Below, one piece after another: positions 54,814 through 62,396 of a stretch of 64,000 bases of DNA. The stretch's first letter is position 1; every line of letters begins with the position of its first letter. The translations under genes and the position numbers were made by a program. Below the pieces are notes generated by a model. That model was not told where the DNA came from. It was given only the letters and a program-made list of their open reading frames with translations, and did no database searches. This DNA comes from Chitinophagaceae bacterium (lineage in GTDB: Bacteria > Bacteroidota > Bacteroidia > Chitinophagales > Chitinophagaceae), in assembly GCA_020403455.1 (NCBI GenBank), contig JADBXP010000012.1:23007-87006 (forward strand). The letters run 5' to 3'.

Positions 54814-57800
54814 GTGAAATCGCCTAAAAGTAAATCGCTCAAGGTTGTTTATCAACGAATGATTGATGTTTCGTTGGTTGATATGTCTGCTCCATTGAGG
54901 TGGATTGATCAATCTTTTTCTAAATCCATAAAAGGATTTGGAACTGCGAAAGATGAGCGAATAAGTTCATTGACAGAGGTAAGACAATTAATTTTAAATG
55001 GCAGAAAGCAATCTAAATTTTTTACTTCTTTTCATGTAAAAAAGTTGACCCCCTATCAACCAACTTTTACATCTGAAGATGTTGCGGTATTTTGTGATGA
55101 GTTCCTTCTTACGACAAAATTGGGTGAAGAATCTTTTCAGATGCATTTATTTTTCACAAGTGTGTTTCAATACTTTGATAAAAATTGGAAATGTATTTCT
55201 TTTCATGGTTCTGCACCTCCAGATGGTAGTACTACAGAAGATACTTTTCATATAGATGAGAGTAAGAAGCGAATAAGTGAATTAGAAGAAAAAGTAATTG
55301 AACGAACAACAGAGCTCTCCAAGAAAAATCAAGAGCTGCAGCTAGAAGCATCACTTGAAAAAGTGAGAACAGCTTCCTGGATGATGAAAGGTACCGATGA
55401 GTTGGTAAATCTTGTTGCGGTGTTATTTAGTGAACTGAGCAAACTGGGATTTGATTTAGATGGCGGCGCAATTGTACTGAACATTTTTGATCAACAATCT
55501 GACGATATTACTCAATGGATTATTGATGCCAATCACCAGTTTCCATACAGTTTTAAACATCCCCACTTTGATAATCCAATATTAAATGATATCCGAAAGG
55601 CTAAGCGCCAGGGAGTTGGCTATTTTTCTAACACCTATAGTCGTGCTGTAAAAAATGCATTTTGGAAGTATTATTTTGCGAATACCGATTTTACGCGTTT
55701 TCCAAAGCCGCTTCAAAAGGAGATTTTAAGTAAGCCAACTTATGCCCAAAGTATGGCATTAGAGAAAAATACAGCCATTTTAAATCCGAACATCAACGGA
55801 CGTGTATTGACTACAGAACAGCAATACATTCTCAAGCGATTTGCCAATGTTTTTGAGCAGAGTTATACCCGATTTCTCGATTTACAAAGAGCAGAAGCAC
55901 AGGTAAGAGAGTCTCAACTTGAGGCAGCATTAGAACGTGTTCGGAGTAAAACAATGGCTATGCATAGTTCTCAGGATGTAGGATATGCTGTGCTCGCCTT
56001 GTTCAACGAATTGGCAGGTATGGGTGATAAATCTCTTCGTTGTGGTATTATTGATATAAAAGATAATATTACGATGGATGTTTGGACGGCCCATCAGGAT
56101 GGCTCTCTGGTTATTGGTAATGTTGATATGCAAATTCATAAATTATTGATATCGGTTTTTCAATCATGGAAAAGAGGGGAGAATGATTTTGTACACAAGG
56201 TGACTGGTAAGGAACAATCTGCCTATTTCAAAGCTATCAATGAGTCTTCTGATTACCCAATTAAATATGACATTAAAAGTCTCCCGAAGAGTCAATTTTG
56301 CCATTGTTTTTTCTTTTCGGAAGGTGCCATATTCGCATGGTCTGAAAATGAAATTTTGGGTGATCTAAAGATGGCTTTCCACAGGTTTGCAGATGTGTTT
56401 GGACAAACATACAAGCGTTATATAGACCTAAAGAAAGCGGAAGAACAGGCAAAAGAAGCACAAATAGAGGCTGCTTTGGAGCACGTTAGGGCTATAGCTA
56501 TGGCGATGCGTAAACCGGAAGATATGCTTGAAATTTGTAAGGCAATTGCCTGGGAGTTGAAAAAGCTAGAAGTTCAATCAGTTAAGTTAGTTGAAACCCT
56601 TGTATTCAATCGGGAGAAGGAAATACTGCTTGATTATGAGCATTATCCGATTTCGGATCATACCTGTATCTCAACCATTCAATATAAAAATCATACTGAA
56701 ATTCAGAATTTAGTTCACACAATGCTCAATAGCAAGGATAGTTTTTGGCATGACCATCTAACAGGTACCTCTTTACGTGATTGGATTGATTACATGCGAA
56801 GTATTAACTTATATATTGAACCACAATTATTGAAAGAGGACCAACTTAATTTCTATTTCTGGTCTTTAGGTAATGCCGCTTTGGGTCTTGTTACATTTCA
56901 ACCATTGAATGATGCTGAGATAAAACTATTTACAAGATTTAGAAATGTATTCGGGCTGAGTTTTACCAGATTTTGTGATATTGAAAAAGCCGAAGCACAA
57001 GCTATTCAAGCCGAACTTGATTTAATTGCCATCAAAGAGGCCAAGCACAAAGCAGAGCAGACATTAGCTGAATTACAGGCAACCCAAAAGCAACTAGTTC
57101 AAGCTGAGAAGATGGCATCTTTGGGTGAATTGACTGCCGGTATTGCCCATGAGATACAAAACCCACTGAACTTCGTCAATAACTTCGCTGAAGTGAATAC
57201 GGAATTAATCGATGAGCTCGAAATTGAAGCGAACAAAGGAAATTTGGAAGAAGTAAAGCTGTTGGCGAAAGATATTAAAGAGAATGAGACAAAAATCAAC
57301 CACCATGGAAAACGTGCCGATGCGATTGTGAAGAGCATGTTGCAACACTCCCGTAAATCATCTGGACAAAAAGAGCTAACCGATATCAATGCCTTGTGCG
57401 ATGAGTACCTGCGTTTGTCTTATCATGGACTCAGGGCGAAGGACAAATCATTCAATGCTGAATTTGACACTCAATTTGATACTACACTGGCACCCATAAA
57501 TGTGGTGCCGCAGGACATCGGCAGAGTGATTTTGAACCTGATTAACAATGCCTTTTATGCGGTGAATGAACGACAGAAAAAGGACAAGGATAGTGGCTAC
57601 AAGCCCCGGGTAACTTTAACAACCAGACAAGAGGGCAATCAGGTAGTGATTGAAGTGGCAGACAACGGAACGGGCATGCCCGATCAGGTAAAAGAAAAGA
57701 TCTTCCAGCCCTTTTTTACGACCAAGCCAACAGGTGAGGGTACCGGACTGGGATTGAGTCTGAGTTATGACATAGTGATCAAGGGGCATGGGGGAACGAT

Positions 57801-57858
57801 GGAGGTCATGACAAAGGAAGGAGAATACACCAACTTTGTTTTACGAATCCCTACTTAA
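54814..57858 (+). CDS. Cytoplasmic sensor histidine kinase with SnoaL-like and three GAF-like domains (kinase 1)
   Basis: GTG at 54814 is preferred, since the SnoaL-like part begins with KVVYQRMIDVSLVD; the frame stays open upstream to a GTG at 54709, but those residues look unrelated. The 1014-residue protein has: SnoaL-like domain (about 10-135), coiled coil, three GAF-like repeats (about 185-345, 360-530, 545-720) each led by LEAxLExVR, then HisKA with His779 in [14 protein letters not shown] box QDIGRVILNLINNA, DNGTGMP and GTGLGLSLSYD. No membrane segment. It senses an internal signal; no response regulator is adjacent. It lies 225 nt after the transposase gene. Confidence 0.88.
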   Translation: MKSPKSKSLKVVYQRMIDVSLVDMSAPLRWIDQSFSKSIKGFGTAKDERISSLTEVRQLILNGRKQSKFFTSFHVKKLTPYQPTFTSEDVAVFCDEFLLTTKLGEESFQMHLFFTSVFQYFDKNWKCISFHGSAPPDGSTTEDTFHIDESKKRISELEEKVIERTTELSKKNQELQLEASLEKVRTASWMMKGTDELVNLVAVLFSELSKLGFDLDGGAIVLNIFDQQSDDITQWIIDANHQFPYSFKHPHFDNPILNDIRKAKRQGVGYFSNTYSRAVKNAFWKYYFANTDFTRFPKPLQKEILSKPTYAQSMALEKNTAILNPNINGRVLTTEQQYILKRFANVFEQSYTRFLDLQRAEAQVRESQLEAALERVRSKTMAMHSSQDVGYAVLALFNELAGMGDKSLRCGIIDIKDNITMDVWTAHQDGSLVIGNVDMQIHKLLISVFQSWKRGENDFVHKVTGKEQSAYFKAINESSDYPIKYDIKSLPKSQFCHCFFFSEGAIFAWSENEILGDLKMAFHRFADVFGQTYKRYIDLKKAEEQAKEAQIEAALEHVRAIAMAMRKPEDMLEICKAIAWELKKLEVQSVKLVETLVFNREKEILLDYEHYPISDHTCISTIQYKNHTEIQNLVHTMLNSKDSFWHDHLTGTSLRDWIDYMRSINLYIEPQLLKEDQLNFYFWSLGNAALGLVTFQPLNDAEIKLFTRFRNVFGLSFTRFCDIEKAEAQAIQAELDLIAIKEAKHKAEQTLAELQATQKQLVQAEKMASLGELTAGIAHEIQNPLNFVNNFAEVNTELIDELEIEANKGNLEEVKLLAKDIKENETKINHHGKRADAIVKSMLQHSRKSSGQKELTDINALCDEYLRLSYHGLRAKDKSFNAEFDTQFDTTLAPINVVPQDIGRVILNLINNAFYAVNERQKKDKDSGYKPRVTLTTRQEGNQVVIEVADNGTGMPDQVKEKIFQPFFTTKPTGEGTGLGLSLSYDIVIKGHGGTMEVMTKEGEYTNFVLRIPT
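57367..57790 (+). repeat. Kinase-core DNA shared with kinases 2 and 4 (copy in kinase 1)
   Basis: From 57367 this DNA aligns without gaps to 59452-59875 with about 20 substitutions in 424 nt (by eye), and 57367-57485 is identical to 63882-64000. The sensor halves of the same genes do not align. This indicates recent gene conversion or duplication of the kinase core. Confidence 0.75.
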
Positions 57859-57927
57859 TGGAAGTTCTAATTTTCTTCAAAATAGATTTACCTAATTATA
57901 AATTTTTCAGATACTATACTTGATCAT

Positions 57928-59946
57928 ATGTTTTATAAGCTTATTTACATTCTTTTTTTTCTCTCTTCTTTACATGTATCACAGGCTCAACAATTACCGA
58001 TTGAGTATAGCAAACAACTGAATAATGTAAAGAGCGATTCTGCGCGGGTAGAGGTTTTTGAAAAAGTTATCGCATATTATCGTGAAAAAAATCGAGACTC
58101 TGCTATACACTACATCAATTTGGCAATTGCCATTAGTGAAAAAAATAATCAGCTATTGATGCCTTTATGGTATAAGGCAATGTATAGTAACCAACTTTTA
58201 GCAAGGCAAATGTTTGCATCTGCATTCAAATTACTGAACGAAATTGAAAGAAAGAGCCAGGAATTGAATAGGCAAAATAGCTCTTGGAAAGTAATTTCTA
58301 ATGCAAGTTTTGATCAAAATAAATACCTGTTGTTGGCAGCAACATATTACAATTATCAGATTCTAATGAGTCAAACATCTAATCCCGAACTCGTTAGATT
58401 TTATATACAAAAGACAAGGGAAAATGCAGATCTATCCTCCCCTTCCAGATTCAATAGCGGCTCCTCTTCGGCACTAGCTTTTTTAATGTTGAATATTAAA
58501 AAGCCCGACTCGGCTATTCATATTTTGAATTTAATAAAGGAATATGACAGCGTTAGTGTTTATTTTAGAGACTTTGATAACATGTTAAAGGGCATTGCTT
58601 ATTCGGATTTACATCAATATGCCGAATCAAATACGTATTTATATTTGGCTTTAGAAAATACCAATTCAAAAAATATTGCAACAAGAAGCGCCTTTAGATT
58701 GTCACAAAACTATGCTCAACTAAATCAAGTTGATTCAGCTTACTTTTATGCAAGATATTTGTTAGATACATTGTCAAGCTTCGGTTTTTCAAATTTTGAA
58801 GTTGATTTAGGTGTTGCTTATAAGAATATGTATGAGTGCTTCAGTTTAATGCACAAAAAAGATAGCGCATTTAAATATGTACAGCTTGCCCTAAAAGTTC
58901 AGGACAGTCTGAATAGTATTCGGATTAAAAATCTAGCTGAATTTCAACAACTGTTACTCTCAGAGAATAGACGTATTGAAGCATTGGATGATGAAAGGAA
59001 TGAAAAAGTTTCTAGGTGGACAAACATTGGTGCTATCTCATTTGCGCTGTTGATTGGTCTCATAGCTATTCTATTGTATAGGAATGTACGGCAAAGTAGG
59101 CTTGCAAATGCTAGTTTAATCGAGCAAAAAGAAAAATTACAGTTAACCCTTGATCAGTTGAAGTCAACCCAATCCCAACTAGTACAATCTGAAAAGATGG
59201 CTTCTTTGGGTGAGTTGACTGCCGGCATCGCCCATGAGATACAAAACCCACTGAACTTCGTCAATAATTTTGCTGAAGTAAATACCGAGTTGGTGGAAGA
59301 ACTCAAAAAAGAAATTGAACCCGCCGGTATCCCCAATGCCAATGAATTAATTGAAGACATCAAAGCCAATTCTGAGAAAATTACTTTCCACGGCAAACGT
59401 GCCGATGCGATTGTGAAGAGTATGCTACAGCACTCCCGCAAATCATCCGGCCAAAAAGAGCTTACCGATATCAATGCCTTGTGTGATGAGTACCTGCGTT
59501 TGTCTTATCATGGGCTCAGGGCGAAGGACAAATCGTTCAATGCTGAATTTGACACTCAATTTGATACTACACTGGCACCCATAAGTGTGGTACCGCAGGA
59601 CATCGGCAGGGTGATTTTGAACCTGATCAACAATGGCTTTTATGCGGTGAATGAACGACAGAAAAAGGACAAGGATAGCGGCTACAAGCCCCGGGTAACC
59701 TTGACAACCAGACAAGAGGGCAATCAGGTAGTGATTGAAGTGGCAGACAACGGAACGGGGATGCCCGATCAGGTAAAAGAGAAGATCTTCCAGCCCTTTT
59801 TTACGACCAAGCCAACAGGTGAGGGTACCGGTCTTGGTTTAAGCCTGAGTTATGATATAGTGACCAAGGGGCATGGGGGAACGATGGAAGTGGAGACAAT
59901 AGAAACAGCAGGAACTAAGTTTGGCATAAGACTGCCTTTAAAATAA
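57928..59946 (+). CDS. TPR sensor histidine kinase (kinase 2)
   Basis: This 672-residue protein has a signal peptide (about 1-20, ending SQAQ), a TPR-like helical sensor region in the periplasm (about 25-355), one membrane segment (IGAISFALLIGLIAILLY, about 365-382), a coiled coil (KEKLQLTLDQLKSTQSQL), HisKA with His436 in [11 protein letters not shown], and HATPase with QDIGRVILNLINNG, DNGTGMP and GTGLGLSLSYD. The hinge insert after the His helix (EEIEPAGIPNANE-like) differs from kinases 1 and 4, so the shared core is mosaic. It lies 69 nt after kinase 1 on the same strand. Confidence 0.9.
   Translation: MFYKLIYILFFLSSLHVSQAQQLPIEYSKQLNNVKSDSARVEVFEKVIAYYREKNRDSAIHYINLAIAISEKNNQLLMPLWYKAMYSNQLLARQMFASAFKLLNEIERKSQELNRQNSSWKVISNASFDQNKYLLLAATYYNYQILMSQTSNPELVRFYIQKTRENADLSSPSRFNSGSSSALAFLMLNIKKPDSAIHILNLIKEYDSVSVYFRDFDNMLKGIAYSDLHQYAESNTYLYLALENTNSKNIATRSAFRLSQNYAQLNQVDSAYFYARYLLDTLSSFGFSNFEVDLGVAYKNMYECFSLMHKKDSAFKYVQLALKVQDSLNSIRIKNLAEFQQLLLSENRRIEALDDERNEKVSRWTNIGAISFALLIGLIAILLYRNVRQSRLANASLIEQKEKLQLTLDQLKSTQSQLVQSEKMASLGELTAGIAHEIQNPLNFVNNFAEVNTELVEELKKEIEPAGIPNANELIEDIKANSEKITFHGKRADAIVKSMLQHSRKSSGQKELTDINALCDEYLRLSYHGLRAKDKSFNAEFDTQFDTTLAPISVVPQDIGRVILNLINNGFYAVNERQKKDKDSGYKPRVTLTTRQEGNQVVIEVADNGTGMPDQVKEKIFQPFFTTKPTGEGTGLGLSLSYDIVTKGHGGTMEVETIETAGTKFGIRLPLK
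59452..59875 (+). repeat. Kinase-core DNA shared with kinases 1 and 4 (copy in kinase 2)
   Basis: It matches 57367-57790 at about 95% by eye over 424 nt with no gap. Differences are mostly third-position changes, so the two copies are recent or are being homogenised. Confidence 0.75.
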
Positions 59947-60074
59947 ACTAATCGAACTGGTATGTATTTTCATGATGTATTAAAAATTGTAGAAGCTGCT
60001 AACTGAAAAGATCCTTACTTGGAAAATTCAACACATTCTATGTTTTCTATTTCTAATTAATTCTGCCTAATTGT

Positions 60075-62027
60075 ATGACTAAAGTTTCTATTATACTTAT
60101 CAGTTTTCTTTTGCCTGTAACCCTTCAGGCTCAAAATCGACTGATTGATAGTGTGAAGTCTAACCTGAAGTTCCTAAAAGCCGATAGTGCCAAAGCAAAT
60201 GCATACAATGAATTATGTTTTATATATCGCTACGTGAATATAGATACAGCTATTTTTTATGGTAATGCAGGATATGAGTTATCCAAAAAAATTAATTACT
60301 ATCGTGGTCAATCCAGGGCTTTGGATGTGCTGGGACTTGCTTATAGAGAGTCAGGGGACCTCACCAAGGCATTGGGGCTACTTTATCAGGCATTACAAAT
60401 AGCCAGTGACTATAATTTTATTGGCGAAAGAGGTTTGTGTTTAAGACGCATTGGATTGATACATGCAGATTTGTCCAACTGGGTTCTAGCAAGAAATTAC
60501 CATTATGAGGCAATAAAAGATTACCAAGTAGTTGACGACAAAAAATCAATCGCCATAGCCTATTCAAACGTCGCTCGTTTTTTTGATGAAGAACGGAAAT
60601 ATGATTCTGCAAGATATTTTATACAAAAGTCAGCAACCCTCATGCATTACGCGCCAGATCTATATCCCGATTTTTACTTCACGCTGGCAAAACTTGAACA
60701 ACACACTGGTAATTTTAAGGCAAGTATGGAGGCATCACTAAATGGTAAGAAGTGGGCGGTCTATTATTCTGATTTCCGAAACCTTTGTAACATTTATGGG
60801 CATATCAGCCGATTGTATAGTGATAAGGGCATGGTGGATTCAACGTTAAAGAATGCTGATTTGGCCATCTTCTATGGTAAAAAGATCAACTATCGACTTG
60901 GATTACTCAGAATTTATGAAGTTTTATCTGGCTATTATGACACAAAAGATCCGGCGAAGGCACTCAACTATTTAAAAGAGTATAATACTGTTAGAGAATC
61001 ATTATATGGCACTCAGAACATGCGGGCCATGCAAAATTTAGTAGTGGCTGAAGTTCAGCGGCAGCAAGCAATTATTGAAGTGGAAAAAGCGTATCAAAAT
61101 AAAATAAAAATTTATGCTTTGCTGGGTGGATTGATTGTGCTGTTGATAGTAGCTGCTTTGTTTTATCGAAACAGTGTCAATCAAAAAAAGTCAAGGATTT
61201 TGCTTCAACAGCAGAAAAACGAGTTAGAACATTCCCTTAATCAATTAAGTACCACCCAAAAGCAATTGGTTCAGTCAGAGAAGATGGCTTCCTTAGGTGA
61301 GCTCACCGCAGGCATCGCCCATGAAATTCAAAACCCACTGAACTTCGTGAATAATTTTAGTGAAGTAAGTGCTGAATTGGTAGATGAAATGAAATCAGAA
61401 ATAAAAAAGGGTAATTACGATGAAGTATATGCTCTAGTTGATGATGTAAAACAAAATCTAGAGAAAATCAATCACCACGGTCAACGGGCTGCCGATATTG
61501 TTAAAGGCATGCTCCAACACAGTCGCAGCAGCAACGGTGTAAAAGAGCCAACAGATATTAATGCACTGGCCGATGAATATTTACGTTTGGCTTATCATGG
61601 GCTTCGTGCAAAAGACAAAAGCTTTAACGCTACTATGAAAACCGATTTTGATGTCACAATTGGCAACATCAATATCATTCCACAAGATATTGGAAGAGTG
61701 ATTTTGAATTTGATTACTAATGCTTTTTATGCAGTGAATGAAAAATCAAAACAAGGTATTGCGGATTTCGAACCTACTGTTTCCGTAAGTACAAAAAGGG
61801 TAAATAGTCATGTCGAGATCAATGTTGCCGATAACGGCAATGGAATTCCTGCCAATATCTTAGATAAAATCTTCCAACCTTTCTTTACTACTAAACCCAC
61901 TGGCCAAGGAACCGGATTGGGATTGAGTTTAAGTTATGACATAGTGAAAGCGCATGGAGGAGAATTAACAGTTGAGACAAAAGAGGGGATTGGGAGTGAG
62001 TTTATTATTCAATTACCTGTTGTCTGA
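60075..62027 (+). CDS. TPR sensor histidine kinase (kinase 3)
   Basis: This 650-residue protein has a signal peptide (about 1-18, ending LQAQ), TPR-like repeats (about 30-320; for example ALDVLGLAYRESGDLTKAL), one membrane segment (IYALLGGLIVLLIVAALFYR), a coiled coil, HisKA with His416 in [11 protein letters not shown], and HATPase with QDIGRVILNLITNA, DNGNGIP and GTGLGLSLSYDIV. Its kinase core has the same protein pattern as its neighbours but much more diverged DNA, so it is not part of the recent exchange group. It is 128 nt after kinase 2. Confidence 0.9.
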   Translation: MTKVSIILISFLLPVTLQAQNRLIDSVKSNLKFLKADSAKANAYNELCFIYRYVNIDTAIFYGNAGYELSKKINYYRGQSRALDVLGLAYRESGDLTKALGLLYQALQIASDYNFIGERGLCLRRIGLIHADLSNWVLARNYHYEAIKDYQVVDDKKSIAIAYSNVARFFDEERKYDSARYFIQKSATLMHYAPDLYPDFYFTLAKLEQHTGNFKASMEASLNGKKWAVYYSDFRNLCNIYGHISRLYSDKGMVDSTLKNADLAIFYGKKINYRLGLLRIYEVLSGYYDTKDPAKALNYLKEYNTVRESLYGTQNMRAMQNLVVAEVQRQQAIIEVEKAYQNKIKIYALLGGLIVLLIVAALFYRNSVNQKKSRILLQQQKNELEHSLNQLSTTQKQLVQSEKMASLGELTAGIAHEIQNPLNFVNNFSEVSAELVDEMKSEIKKGNYDEVYALVDDVKQNLEKINHHGQRAADIVKGMLQHSRSSNGVKEPTDINALADEYLRLAYHGLRAKDKSFNATMKTDFDVTIGNINIIPQDIGRVILNLITNAFYAVNEKSKQGIADFEPTVSVSTKRVNSHVEINVADNGNGIPANILDKIFQPFFTTKPTGQGTGLGLSLSYDIVKAHGGELTVETKEGIGSEFIIQLPVV

Positions 62028-62069
62028 ATTGCGGATTAATGGGATTATATGATTACTCAGATTACTACC

Positions 62070-62306
62070 ATGACTGAAATAAAATATAAAGACATAACTG
62101 AAAAAATAATAGGTGCTTCTTTTGAAGTATACAAGTTTTTAGGTAATGCCTACCTGCCGGCAAGGCAGGGCTTTCAGGAAGCAATTTATCAAAGGGCTTT
62201 GGCTTGGGAATTATCCAATGCAGGATTATCCTTTGCCAGGGAAATTGAACAGGAGATTTTTTACCCAAGCCAAGGGACAACTTTTACAATCCAGTTACCG
62301 GTATAA
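62070..62306 (+). pseudogene. Truncated GxxExxY gene joined to a histidine-kinase-like tail
   Basis: The ATG at 62070 starts a typical GxxExxY protein (TEIKYKDITEKIIGASFEVY, GFQEAIYQRALAWEL, REIEQEIFY), a family of usually ~125 residues. It runs for about 65 codons, then after IFY continues with SQGTTFTIQLPV and a stop. That ending is the usual last stretch of Bacteroidota histidine kinases (compare GSEFIIQLPVV of kinase 3). The C-terminal half of the GxxExxY domain, with its DFV..LELK part, is gone. A 21-bp in-frame palindromic insert is also present. It is clearly a recombined remnant. Confidence 0.75.
62148..62168 (+). repeat. 21-bp in-frame palindromic insert in the GxxExxY remnant
   Basis: GCCTACCTGCCGGCAAGGCAG adds the seven codons AYLPARQ between GN and GFQE, where family members have GNGFQE without a break. 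It contains the hairpin CCTGCC-GGCAA-GGCAGG (62153-62169). Its length is a multiple of three, so the frame is kept. It resembles short palindromic elements found scattered in Bacteroidota genomes; no second copy was noticed in this window. Confidence 0.55.
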
Positions 62307-62396
62307 ACTTAGTGCAGTGAGGACAGCTTTTGGGGTGAATGTGTAAATATTAAAAAAGACAATGAACTATTTTAGCAATCAACTATAATTCCATTT

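Noticed and set aside
57367..59875. Near-identical kinase cores as a simple assembly artefact
   Set aside because: The flanking sensor halves and the hinge segments are different and the copies carry scattered substitutions; long-read confirmation would still help.
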